64,000 nucleotides of DNA from Paraburkholderia sp. D15 (GCF_029910215.1 NZ_CP110396.1:62001-126000), one strand, 5' to 3'; shown: positions 27,601 to 34,813, numbered from the stretch's first letter. The notes: generated from the letters alone by a model not told the origin. Made by a program: numbers and translations.

Positions 27601-29815
27601 GCGTGGAGGTCGTGTTGTCGCCTGCGACGAAGGCGGCCGAGCCGCTGTCCAGCGTGATGTTCGGGCCGGACGTGACGTTCACCGTGTTGCTGATCGCCGC
27701 GCTGTTCTTGCTGCCGTCGTTCACCGTGAACGCCACGGTGCGCACGCCCGGCGGCGCATTCGACGCGTCGGCGAAGCGGATCGCGTCGAGCGCGTTGTCC
27801 CACTGCGCGAGCGTGGCGGTCGCGCCCGACGAACTCAGCGTCAACACGCCGGTGCCCGCGCTGTACACGGCGCTGATGTTGCCCATCGTCGCGCCGTCGT
27901 TGGTGAACGACAGCACGTCGCCGGACTGGAAACCGTTGTTGATCGAGACGGTCGCGGTCGCCATCGTCGTGTTGTCGCGGTCGCTGATCGTGACGCCGCT
28001 GAACACTGGCGTGGAAGCCGAGCCGGCCAGATAGGTCGTGCCGGTGCTGGAGCTGCTGAGCGTCGGCGTCTGGTCGGTATCCGCGACGGTGACGTTGCGG
28101 GTCGCCGTGATGCCGGCGGACACGCCGTCGTTGACGGTGAAGCTGACGGTGCGGGTAGCCGTGATCGGCGTGATCGCGGTATCGGTGTAGGTCACGGCCT
28201 GCAACGCGTTCTGCCACTGCGCGATGGTCGCCGAGCCGCCCGACGAGGTCATCGACAGCACGCCGGTGCCCGCGTTGTACGTCGCCGTGATGTTGCCGTA
28301 CAGCGTCGCGTTGCTGTTGGTGAACGACAGCACGTCCTGGCCCGCCTGGAAGCCGGTCCCGATCGACACCGTCGCGCTCTGCGCGGTGGAGGATTGCGGG
28401 TCCGACAGCGTGATGCCGTTATCCACCGCGATCGGCGTCGACGTGACGTTGTCGCCCGCCACGAACGGGGCGCTGCCGCTGCTGGTCGTGGCCGTCGTGC
28501 CGAGCACGGTGTACGTGAAGTTGTTCAGCGTCGGGGACATAAAGCCGTCGTCGCCGACGTCGACGATCTTCAGCGACGTGAGATTCTGGAAGTCCGCATT
28601 GCTGGCAAGGCTCTTGGTGCCTGAGAACAGGCCGCCCGACACCAGCACGACTTCCTTCGACGTGTCGCCGTTCGGAATAAGGTAGATCGTGCCGTCGGAA
28701 AACGCGTCGATGTCGAAACTTTGCAACGCGAAATGCTGGCCGCTCGCGAGCGCGATGTTCAACGACGACATCTGCGTGCCGTTGAAGTTGACCATCAGCA
28801 CGCCGTCCGTCGGGCTGCTGGACAGCGGCGGCGCGCCGAACGGATCGGTCGTCTGCGTGTAGACGTCGCTCTCCACGGCCTGATCGGTCGTGTAGGTGAT
28901 GCCGTCGAGCGTGAAACTCGTGCCCGTGGTGTCAAAAGCCGGCGACACGTGGTTGTCGTAGGTCTCCACCGTCACGCCGAGCAGCGCGTTGTATTGCGCC
29001 TGCGCCGCCGCCGATTCGATCACCGGCGTGTGCACGTCGCCGACCGTGTATTCGAGCGTCCAGTTGCCGCCGAGCGCGGCAAGGCCGGTCGGGTCCGTCG
29101 AGGCCGCCACGTTCAGATGCGTGAGGGCCGCGATGTTCTGTACCAGCGCCTTGCCGTCCGCGTTCTGCGCGACGTCGCAACCGTAGATCAGGAAATCGCC
29201 GCCCGGCTTCATTTCCGCGCCGATCTGCGCCAGCTCGGCGCTGTAGGTCGACAGGTCGCCGGCGTTCAGCCAGCTCGAGCCCGCCTGGATCTCGCCGTCC
29301 GCGCCGTGCGAGATCAGATGAATCGATTCGATGCCCTTGTGGGTCTGCAGATACTGCGCGATCTGCGCGAAGCCGTCGGTGTTCGCGTTCAGCACCACGT
29401 ATTGCGTGCCGGCCGGCAAACCGGCGATCAGCGCCTGGTAGTTCGCGACGCTCGGGTCGATGAACACCACCTGATGCGCCGCCCCGTCGCCGCCGTGGCT
29501 GGCCGCGCCGGACTCCGTCGCCTTCGTGTTGTCCTTGTTCGTGCTGTCCTTGCTCGCGTCGGACTTCGCCGCGTGATCGGGTTTGACGTCGTGCTCGGCG
29601 ACCGGCTTCGGCGTGGCCGACAGCGAGCTGGTCGCGCTCGCGTGCGAGTCCGCTTCCGCGCCATGCGGATGCGGCGCGACCGCCGCGACCGAGGCGTCGT
29701 ACACGACGCGCGGTTCGAGTGCCATGATCAGCGGCGCCGGCGCAACCGGCGCACGCGCGCCGGTCGAGTCGCCGGTGTCGCCCAGACGCTTCAGTAGTTG
29801 CTTGACGATTTTCAT
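21605..29815 (-). CDS. Giant DUF4347 adhesin with 14 Ig/cadherin-like repeats
   Basis: 2736 residues, no Sec signal. The N-terminus carries an LEPR-type motif (M31-ALEPRVVYD). DUF4347 spans about 115-275, with H170 in HLISHG and C213 in IYGCDVA, a clan-CD-like His/Cys pair. A further beta-rich region lies at 276-437. Fourteen repeats of about 135-142 residues occupy about 438-2410. A Pro-rich linker and a dystroglycan/cadherin-type domain follow (about 2530-2640), then a short Ala-rich tail. There are no RTX nonapeptides. Such proteins are surface or biofilm adhesins exported by type I-like machinery. The stop overlaps the TolC-like start, tying it to the export genes downstream. GGAG lies eight bases before the ATG. 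Confidence 0.9.
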   Translation of the reverse strand: MKIVKQLLKRLGDTGDSTGARAPVAPAPLIMALEPRVVYDASVAAVAPHPHGAEADSHASATSSLSATPKPVAEHDVKPDHAAKSDASKDSTNKDNTKATESGAASHGGDGAAHQVVFIDPSVANYQALIAGLPAGTQYVVLNANTDGFAQIAQYLQTHKGIESIHLISHGADGEIQAGSSWLNAGDLSTYSAELAQIGAEMKPGGDFLIYGCDVAQNADGKALVQNIAALTHLNVAASTDPTGLAALGGNWTLEYTVGDVHTPVIESAAAQAQYNALLGVTVETYDNHVSPAFDTTGTSFTLDGITYTTDQAVESDVYTQTTDPFGAPPLSSSPTDGVLMVNFNGTQMSSLNIALASGQHFALQSFDIDAFSDGTIYLIPNGDTSKEVVLVSGGLFSGTKSLASNADFQNLTSLKIVDVGDDGFMSPTLNNFTYTVLGTTATTSSGSAPFVAGDNVTSTPIAVDNGITLSDPQSSTAQSATVSIGTGFQAGQDVLSFTNSNATLYGNITATYNAGTGVLSMTSSGGSATIAQWQNALQAVTYTDTAITPITATRTVSFTVNDGVSAGITATRNVTVADTDQTPTLSSSSTGTTYLAGSASTPVFSGVTISDRDNTTMATATVSINNGFQSGDVLSFTNDGATMGNISAVYSAGTGVLTLSSSGATATLAQWDNALDAIRFADASNAPPGVRTVAFTVNDGSKNSAAISNTVNVTSGPNITLDSGSAAFVAGDNTTSTPVAVDAGLTVSDAASPTLASATVSITGNFHSGEDMLLYVNNPATMGDISGAYNAGTGVLTLTSASGTASLAQWQAALRSITYTDTAVTPNSATRTISFNVNDGAHTSATSTRTVTVTDTDQTPTLGTSSSGVSYIAGTAATQVFSGVSIADRDNTTMASANVSIGSGFVVGDSLSFINDGATMGNISASYNTATGVMTLSSTGATATLAQWDNALNAVRFSDAASGSPGGRTISLSVSDGTKSSVAVTNTVTVIAVPVVTTDGGSAAFVAADNAPSTPVTIDSGLTVTDAGSTTLQSATVSITGNYHNDQDVLSFTNNGTTMGDITATYNATTGVMTLSSASGTATLAQWQSALRSITYTDTAVTPNNATRTISFTVNDGSHSSATSTRTVTVTDTDQTPILTTTGGSTAFTAGDNVTSTPVAIDSGITVSDLDNTTLASAVVSITGNLHSGEDVLGFSNSSPTLFGDISGTYNSLTGVLVLNSASGTATVAQWQNALDAVTYTNTAVTPVPATRTISFSVNDGTKDSAAATKLVTVTDVDQTPVVTTSGGSASFTAGDNAPAAPVAVDSGIVVSDRDNTTLTSATVSIGAGFHAGEDVLGFVNNGTTMGNITASYNAVTGVMTLSSAGGSATLAQWQAALRSVTYTDTAVTPDNTTRTISFTVNDGTQDSALVSRNVTVADTDQTPVLSTSGGSTAFVAGDNTASTPVTVDNGVTVSDLDNGTLASATVSITGNFHSGEDILSFTNDGATMGNITASYNAATGVMTLSSVGASATLAQWQAALRTVTYTDTAVTPGNSTRTISFSVNDGSKTSVAGTKNVTVTDTDQTPVTSVSSGTVDYVAGTGAQTVFSSVTVSDLDNPAQASGTVAITSGYQPGDTLSFLNTSSSQFGNITASYNAATGVLTLVSSGATASNVQWANAIASVTFSNSPTSPLGNRTVSFTVNDGVKNSASMSSNVDVLSSSPNVTLSGSTPAFTAGDNTISTPVLVDGGLTITDPESGTLASATVSIGTGFHAGEDVLSYINDGATMGNIVATYDAATGVMTLTSIGQTATLAQWQAALRAVSYTDTAITPDPTSRTVSFQINDGIQSSTVASKTVTVTDVDQTPILTTSTGSTAFTAGDNTASTPVVVDNGIAISDLDNGTLASATVSISGNFHAGEDVLSFTNDGATMGNIVASYDPSTGVMTLTSTSATATLAQWQAALSSVTYTDTAVTPDAATRTISFTVNDGTKDSAAGTKQVTVADVDQTPVLSTSNGSTAFTAGDNTTSTPVVVDGGVTVSDLDNTTLASATVSVTTGFHAGEDVLSFTNDGATMGNITATYDASTGVMTLSSTGASATLAQWQAALRSVTYTDTALTPDNTTRTISFTVNDGTKDSAAGSKQVTVADVDQTPVLSTSNGSTAFVSGDNAASTPVVVDNGVTVSDLDNTTLASATVSVTGGFHAGQDVLSFTNDNATMGNITVTGYNATTGVLTLSSSGATATLAQWQAALRSVTYTDTAVVPDATQRTISFSVNDGTKDSAAGTKTITITATDQTPVVSIGNDGTPTFASGPNAQPVTIAPQISVTDADSGATLASATISITGGFHPDRDVLAFHPSAATGSITATYDAATGVLTLNAAGPGTTLAQWQAALASVTYADSASETSATSRTISISVNDGHKTSEASTRTVNIAAAPPVVSSAPPAQSGQPAPATPTTLPPKGNGVSAAGPSSAGPATPSAFNAPAPDTVISFPRNLTDSISNPLIVLDAFAPQPEVGSLPAVHTATFVADEIGAHGYANNGRTDPSRHHGSLSDTSVGPNEATPAPGNTPLSLDLPALAVHLNVRPDQAFVVSLPVMIGSSEGLPLGADAHVELRLADGRPLPGWMHYDPVHGTLSGKVPANQRDLTISIIARDAQGHQTRRDVAIEFGGTGRAASTDKAGHGEHGALRAPGANHGTTPATVPHAALQFNQAPLAKPSLAEQFVRAHATLHVARPTVAAAPAATAPANETVTRGHA
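22587..28500 (-). repeat. Tandem array of 14 repeat units inside the adhesin gene
   Basis: Each unit is about 405-426 bp. Eleven type A units share AGDN-STPV-VD-G-TVSD-DN, GEDVLSFTNDGATMGNI, TLAQWQAALRSVTYTDTAVT and RTISFTVNDGT. Three type B units (numbers 2, 4 and 9) are shorter, have VFSGVTISDRDN or a variant, use QWDNALDAIRF (or QWANAI in unit 9), and lack the TAVTP segment. Unit 14 is a diverged A-like unit. Units 11-13 are nearly identical at DNA level, so length variation by recombination is expected and short-read assemblies may be wrong here. Confidence 0.9.
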
Positions 29816-29911
29816 GACACTCGCTCCGCGGGGCGCCGCTTGCCGCGCCCATTACATTGACGACCTGCAACTATCGATGGCCGCCGCGCCGCGGCGGCCG
29901 AACCCTGCGTG

Positions 29912-30523
29912 TTACTGCCGCGTCGGGTACACGCCCTGCATCGCGATGATGAAGGTCGTGCCGAGGAACGGATTGCGCAGGCTGATCGGCTGGCTGCCCC
30001 CGGCCGCCTGGTTGACGATGGTCGGCGCCGTCGTCGTCACCGATGCGTTGAACGGCGCGAAATTCGTGTTCGCCGCCGACGTGCTGTAAATCGTGGCCGC
30101 ATGGCCGCCCGACGAACCCTGGGCGAGCACGGTGGTGGGACCCGGCGTCGCCGTGGTGTTGGTCGTCGCGGTGGTCGCCGGCACGCTGATCTGCGCGGTG
30201 CCCGTGCCGCCGCCGGTGACGGTGGCGACGTGCGAGTGAATCGGCATCTGCGATTGCAGAATCGTGGTGGATTCGGCGCCGCTGATTTCACCCCAGACGA
30301 CCGGCGCTAGGCCCGGCCCCGAGCCCGTGCCGACCGGCCCGCGCCCCTGGAAATCCGGCAAACCGAAGGTGGTCGTGCCGGTGCCGCCGAACGTCGTGCC
30401 GAGCAGCGCGAACAGCGCGTTGTTCTGGGCGATCGACACGATCTGCCCCTGGCACAGCGCCCAGCCTGCCGGCGCAAAATTGAAGCCGACCATACGAATT
30501 TCGCCGAGATACTGATCGCTCAT
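29912..30523 (-). CDS. Phage tail collar domain protein (microcystin-dependent protein type)
   Basis: 203 residues beginning MSDQYLGEIRMVGFNFAPAG, the hallmark start of tail-collar/MdpB-like proteins: a collar domain (WALCQGQIVSIAQNNALFAL, FGLPDFQGRGPVG), a Gly/Thr-rich middle and the C-terminal segment NPFLGTTFIIAMQGVYP. AGGAG lies six bases ahead of the ATG. No other phage structural genes are nearby, so it is not part of a prophage. In many genomes such orphan collar proteins stand beside large surface proteins, as here, 96 bases ahead of the adhesin gene. Function outside phages is unknown to me. Confidence 0.88.
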   Translation of the reverse strand: MSDQYLGEIRMVGFNFAPAGWALCQGQIVSIAQNNALFALLGTTFGGTGTTTFGLPDFQGRGPVGTGSGPGLAPVVWGEISGAESTTILQSQMPIHSHVATVTGGGTGTAQISVPATTATTNTTATPGPTTVLAQGSSGGHAATIYSTSAANTNFAPFNASVTTTAPTIVNQAAGGSQPISLRNPFLGTTFIIAMQGVYPTRQ

Positions 30524-30581
30524 GAACTTCTCCTGGAGAGAGGACGGGTAAAACGCCGGGTCGCGAGCACGACGGCCGGCG

Positions 30582-30917
30582 TCATTGCGGGGACTCGACC
30601 GGCTGTTGGGGCGCCGGTTTCAAGGTGTGGATCACGATGCACAGGGTCGCGGCGCCGCTTTTCTGCGGACGTGTCGGCGTGGCGAGCAGCACCCACGCGC
30701 GGCCATCCGGCGCGTCGATGCGGTAGTTATCCTGGGGAAGCTGCACGCCCAGCGGCAGCTCGAAGAAAGCCTGGTAGCAGACGTAGTCGTCGTCCATCGC
30801 AACGCCGGCGGGCGCGTCGATCAACCGCGCCTGAACCGCCGTGCCCTGCTGCGACGTCAGCGTGAAGAGACCGCCGAGCGACTCGATCAGCTCGGCATGT
30901 GTAGGAATTGCAGACAA
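30582..30917 (-). CDS. DUF6916-like small protein
   Basis: About 111 residues if translation starts at TTG 30917 (MSAIPTHAELIESLGGLFTL). The open frame continues upstream to 31070 but that extension is basic, cysteine-containing and unlike the family. It resembles DUF6916 proteins, small beta-rich proteins found beside tail-collar proteins. Visible are the segments YQAFFELPLGVQLPQDNY and GRAWVLLATPTRP. The start is uncertain: only a weak GGGCGGG precedes the TTG. It lies 58 bases ahead of the collar gene on the same strand and may share its transcript. Confidence 0.68.
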   Translation of the reverse strand: MSAIPTHAELIESLGGLFTLTSQQGTAVQARLIDAPAGVAMDDDYVCYQAFFELPLGVQLPQDNYRIDAPDGRAWVLLATPTRPQKSGAATLCIVIHTLKPAPQQPVESPQ

Positions 30918-31134
30918 CCCGCCCCCCGGCAGTGAATTGGTCGCGCGCCGTTCGCCCGAAAATGGCCGACCGCCTTTTGTGGCGATGCATAGCGCATTTA
31001 ACGGACGGGTTTTGAAACACCGTACCTTGTTTCGATGTGGCTCGATGCAAGGGTTAACGGCGCGCGTCAAACCTGGCTTGAAAATATTGTTGTTATACGA
31101 GGCGCTTTATATGCGCGCCGCATTTTTGACACAT

Positions 31135-31695
31135 TTACTCGAAACTGGACTGCAGGCCCGGCAATGATTCGCCGGGAAAATCGAACGGCATGACTTCACG
31201 CCGCATCGATTCATAAATGCCATTTTCTCCGCTTTTCGCGAAGCCTAGCCGACGATAAAGCGATTGCACCGGATTGTTCATTTCGACATACAGCGTGATC
31301 GGCAAACCGGCCTGCGCCGCCCTGTCGACCACCGCGTGCATCAAACGCGTGCCGATACCCGCGCCGCGAAACGCCGGCAGCAGGGAAATATCGATCACGT
31401 TGACTCCCCGCTCCCGATGCCAGTTGTGATACAGACGGCCCGCGGGGGTATCGCCGGCCATCACGACGTCGAAGCGGCCGGCCGGATAATGGCGGCGGTA
31501 ATAGACGTCCTGCATATCGAACTGCTGCGCGAGCAGCGCGTCGATCTGCTCTGCCGTCCAACCGGTGGCGGCAAATTCTTCGGCGCGCGTGCTGACGAAA
31601 ACGCTTTTCAGGAACTCCCGGTCGGCGGGTGTCGATGGGCGCAAGGAAACCGCGGATTGCGCGATCGGTGCGACCAGATCCGGCATTGCTGTCAT
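31135..31695 (-). CDS. GNAT-family N-acetyltransferase
   Basis: 186-residue single-domain GNAT. Visible are the N-terminal LRPSTPADREFL, the acetyl-CoA loop RGAGIGTRLM (Q/R-x-x-G-x-G/A motif), and the C-terminal NNPVQSLYRRLGF typical of the family. Substrate is unknown. It stands 217 bases upstream of the DUF6916-like gene on the same strand; the trio GNAT, DUF6916 and tail collar recurs together in other genomes, as I recall, which suggests a shared role such as modification of the collar protein or adhesin, but this is inference. A second ATG lies nine bases inside. Confidence 0.85.
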   Translation of the reverse strand: MTAMPDLVAPIAQSAVSLRPSTPADREFLKSVFVSTRAEEFAATGWTAEQIDALLAQQFDMQDVYYRRHYPAGRFDVVMAGDTPAGRLYHNWHRERGVNVIDISLLPAFRGAGIGTRLMHAVVDRAAQAGLPITLYVEMNNPVQSLYRRLGFAKSGENGIYESMRREVMPFDFPGESLPGLQSSFE

Positions 31696-31991
31696 GCGCT
31701 TGCTCTTGCAGGGATTTATGAGATGCGTATGGGATCGGATCGTAACGGGTTGTTAATAAGCGTGCAATCGATTATTCAGGAGATTGCGGGAAGGGATTTC
31801 CCGGATTGCGGACGGTTTTCGCGAGGCGCTGTTTGAGGTTTGATTGGGAGCGCTGCTTAATCAGTGAGTTGCGGGAAATTTTGCCGATTCGTTTGGTTTG
31901 AGTTAAACGTTTGCGCTTGTAACAATCTGAAATGTGAACGAACGTGTTATTAATGCATGGTGAGTATTGCTGATTGGGCTTTTTCGCCCGC
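31696..31991. other. AT-rich intergenic stretch
   Basis: Nearly 300 bases with clearly lower GC than the rest of the window, between the GNAT gene and the orphan gene (both minus strand). It would contain the GNAT promoter and the 3' end of the orphan transcript. A GGGATTTCCC palindrome-like core lies near 31795. No gene was seen. Confidence 0.45.
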
Positions 31992-32705
31992 TTACTGCGC
32001 TTCGTTTTCCGGTCTCGCGTTGGGAAGCGCTTCCACCGGCAACAGAATCACGGGAATATGGGCGGAGTTCTGTAATGTGCCGTCTCTGGAGCCCGCCCCG
32101 ATCCAGTCCTTGCCATCGATCATCTTGTTGGTGCTCTCGACCGTTTTCGACAACATGCATTTCCTGTTCTGCTCGACCCGGAGAACCGCACCTAGCGACG
32201 CGTTCGAAGTGGGATCGGCCTTTGCCTGTTTGTTGTCACGCGTATGGATCCGGATATTGAAGGGCTTGCCGCCGCCCGAGGCCGCCACACAAAAATTGCG
32301 CCCCGTCCGTATCTGTTGACGCCCTTCGCCCAGGTTCGGCTTCCACGGGCGTTCGGTGGATGGATGAATCAGTGTCATCAATGCGGTCGCGTCAATAGCG
32401 CCATTATTTCTCAGTGATTTCAATTGCGCTTCGGACGTCTGCATTGAATGACTCATCGGCTGCAAGGCGTGAATTCCATTCGCCTGCTCGATCGAATTGC
32501 GACGCTGCACGCCATTGTTAAATGCAATGGCCTGGCGATGCTCGTCGGAATTCGTTCCACCGGGCGCCTCGCAATCGAAGAACACGAGTTCTTCGTCGTC
32601 GGAGTCGGTCGCCTCAGTCGCCTCCATCGTCGACGCAGCCTCGCGCGACTGATCGCAAAGGGGCTTTGCCGCCTTGTCCGGGCGCATGTACAGGGAATAG
32701 GGCAT
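31992..32705 (-). CDS. Orphan hypothetical protein
   Basis: 237 residues that I do not recognise. The start is well supported: ATG at 32705 preceded by GAGGAGG with about 8 bases spacing. The protein is hydrophilic, has no signal peptide or membrane helix, and is rich in Asn, Ser, Thr and charged residues. An acidic N-terminal stretch (EATEATDSDDEELVFFD) precedes a possibly folded C-terminal half (NFCVAASGGGKPFNIRIHTR to HIPVILLPVEALP). Flanking DNA on both sides is AT-rich and codon use is less GC-biased than in neighbours, suggesting recent acquisition. It could be a secreted or effector-type protein, but no hrp/PIP-type box was found upstream. Confidence 0.7.
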   Translation of the reverse strand: MPYSLYMRPDKAAKPLCDQSREAASTMEATEATDSDDEELVFFDCEAPGGTNSDEHRQAIAFNNGVQRRNSIEQANGIHALQPMSHSMQTSEAQLKSLRNNGAIDATALMTLIHPSTERPWKPNLGEGRQQIRTGRNFCVAASGGGKPFNIRIHTRDNKQAKADPTSNASLGAVLRVEQNRKCMLSKTVESTNKMIDGKDWIGAGSRDGTLQNSAHIPVILLPVEALPNARPENEAQ

Positions 32706-32942
32706 GGCGACGCCTCCTCATACCGGTCCGCAACATGAATATGAAACCAACACAATTTCGTTCTCTATTGGAACATCAAACACCAATCTCACGGCAATCG
32801 CAAACGATAATATTTATTCAATAAAAAAATCCATATAAAATGAGATTCTCCTCATGATAATTACGCAATAAAAAGACAGCGCGCATTCCGAAAAAGTCTC
32901 GTATCACGACAGCGTTTTTGCTCGAATGCGCGCCGCCTCGGC

Positions 32943-34370
32943 TCACTCGCGCGCCACGCCCAGCACGCCACGCGCGTTGCCCGTGTCGCCCGCCTCCACC
33001 AATGCCTCCAGCACCACGCCGCGCGTCTCGACCCCGAGCACCCATACGGCGGCGCCCGCCACCACGAAACACGCCGCGCCTAGCGAAAACACGCCGCCTT
33101 GCCCAAAAACCGGCAGCACGACGCCCACCACGTACGGCCCGATCAACGACCCCACCCGCCCAATCGCCGACGCAAATCCCGACCCGGTCGCTCGCGCGCC
33201 GGTCCCGTAAAGCTCAGGCGTATAGGTATAGAGCACGGCCCACATCGCGAACAGAAAGAACTGCATCGCGAGCCCGGCACAGATCAGCAAGGTCGGCGTC
33301 TGCGCATGCAACGCCGTCTGCCCGTATAGATAAGCCATCACCGCGCTCCCCAGCAGCGAGGCGATGCAGGTCGGCTTACGCCCCCACCGTTCCACGAGCC
33401 AGGCCGCGCAGATGAAGCCCGGAATCCCCCCGAGCGAAATCAGCACCGTATACAGCACCGATTTCGTGACGGCAAAACCCGCCTGCTGCATCAACGCGCC
33501 CAGCCACGAGGTCAAGCCGTAAAACCCGAGCAACGCAAAAAACCACAAGGTCCAGACCATCACCGTGCGGCGCCGGTAAATGCCGCTCCAGATTTCCCGG
33601 AACGCGCCCATGCCCTGCTCCACCGGCGGCTCGGCAAACATCGCCGGCGCGGGTAGCTCACTCAACTCGCGCAGACCCGCCGCCTTCATCACCTTCGCCT
33701 CGACCTCGGCGAGCACGCGATCCGCTTCCTCGATGCGCCCGCGATGTTCGAGCCAGCGCGGCGACTCCGGCACCACGCGCCGCACGATCAGCACGAACAC
33801 CGCCGGAATCGCCAGCAACGCGAACTCGGTGCGCCAGCCCAGCGTCGGCAGGACGAAATACGACACCACGCCCGCCGTGATGAAACCGAGCGGCCAGAAT
33901 CCATCCATCAATGCGATCAGCCGCCCGCGCGAGGCCGCCGGCACGAACTCCGACAGCAAGGTCTGCGCGATCGGAAACTCCATCCCCATGCCGAAGCCGA
34001 GCAGCACGCGATAGAAAATCAGCGCGTCGACGCTCTGCGCGGTCGAACAGAGATACGAGGCGACGCCCCATAGCACCATGCTCCACTGGAATACCGGGCG
34101 GCGTCCGAAACGGTCGGCCAGCAGGCCCGCGACCGCCGCGCCGATCACCATGCCGAAGAAGCTCGCGCTCGCGACCAGACCCGCCGTCGCGGTCGACAGA
34201 TGAAACTCCGATTTGATCGAGCCGAGCACGAAGGTCATCGTGCCGAGATCGACCGAATCGAAGAAGAACGCGATGGCGATGATGATGAAGATGGTCCGGT
34301 GATAACCGGAAAACGGCAGTCGTTCGAGCCGGGCGGCAGCGCTCGCGCGCGACTGGATAGCGATGGACAT
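32943..34370 (-). CDS. MFS transporter, sugar/organic-acid:H+ symporter type
   Basis: 475 residues with about 12 membrane segments. Loop 2-3 motif GLLADRFGRRPVF and loop 8-9 motif LVERWGRKPTC mark the major facilitator superfamily, and PESPRWLEHRGR in the central loop is the sugar/metabolite-porter signature. The start at 34370 (MSIAIQSRASA) has GAGGGG six bases upstream; the frame opens 24 codons earlier without a site. It stands alone between the orphan gene and the sarcosine oxidase operon, so the substrate cannot be inferred from neighbours. Aromatic acid or sugar acid uptake are both plausible. Confidence 0.88.
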   Translation of the reverse strand: MSIAIQSRASAAARLERLPFSGYHRTIFIIIAIAFFFDSVDLGTMTFVLGSIKSEFHLSTATAGLVASASFFGMVIGAAVAGLLADRFGRRPVFQWSMVLWGVASYLCSTAQSVDALIFYRVLLGFGMGMEFPIAQTLLSEFVPAASRGRLIALMDGFWPLGFITAGVVSYFVLPTLGWRTEFALLAIPAVFVLIVRRVVPESPRWLEHRGRIEEADRVLAEVEAKVMKAAGLRELSELPAPAMFAEPPVEQGMGAFREIWSGIYRRRTVMVWTLWFFALLGFYGLTSWLGALMQQAGFAVTKSVLYTVLISLGGIPGFICAAWLVERWGRKPTCIASLLGSAVMAYLYGQTALHAQTPTLLICAGLAMQFFLFAMWAVLYTYTPELYGTGARATGSGFASAIGRVGSLIGPYVVGVVLPVFGQGGVFSLGAACFVVAGAAVWVLGVETRGVVLEALVEAGDTGNARGVLGVARE

Positions 34371-34549
34371 AGCATCCCCTCGTTGATGCGGCGGCAGCCG
34401 CGTGAGTACTCCGATCAGTGTCTTTTCAGTAGACGCCGACATAAATCGGCCACATAGAAAGAAACCGTCATCGGGGTGGAACGGGGACGTCGTGCGTGGC
34501 GTGGTTCCACGCAGCGCGTGGACTATCGTTCAGATGGCGTTGCCCGGCA

Positions 34550-34813
34550 TCACACCCGCCGCCGCGCACGCGCCGCGCCGGCAATGCGCGCGAGCGCCTC
34601 CGCGCTCAGCCGCGCGGCGATCCGTTCGACGTATTGATGGTGACGCGCCTCCAGCGGCGCGCCAAGTTGCTGTGCCAGCAGATAGCGGATCAGCGCGATG
34701 CGCCGGTGCCGCAGCACGATGCTCTGATCGAGCAGTGCGAGCGCGGCATGCGCATCGCCTTCATGGCATGCGCGCTCGGTGAGGCGCGCGGTGACGACGC
34801 GGGTCGAACTCAT
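34550..34813 (-). CDS. Small hypothetical protein after soxG
   Basis: 87 residues, Ala/Arg-rich and predicted mostly helical (DAHAALALLDQSIVLRHRRI, RLSAEALARIAGAARARRR). No known domain is recognised. It lies 123 bases downstream of soxG on the same strand. No good Shine-Dalgarno site precedes the ATG. It may be a small accessory gene of the sox operon or a chance frame; its in-strand location and the absence of a better competing frame favour it slightly. Confidence 0.42.
   Translation of the reverse strand: MSSTRVVTARLTERACHEGDAHAALALLDQSIVLRHRRIALIRYLLAQQLGAPLEARHHQYVERIAARLSAEALARIAGAARARRRV

Noticed and set aside
21611..28624. Plus-strand open frame of 2337 codons opposite the adhesin gene
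   Set aside because: It mirrors the adhesin repeats, has Arg/His-rich composition typical of antisense shadows in high-GC DNA, no domain, and no start site. The minus-strand frame has clear domains and repeats.
29912..31695. Prophage remnant
   Set aside because: Only a tail-collar domain protein suggests phage; no other structural, replication or integrase genes, and the gene belongs to a family common outside phages.
32706..32942. hrp/PIP-type box making the orphan protein a type III effector
   Set aside because: No TTCG-N16-TTCG or GGAACC-type box with correct spacing was found upstream.
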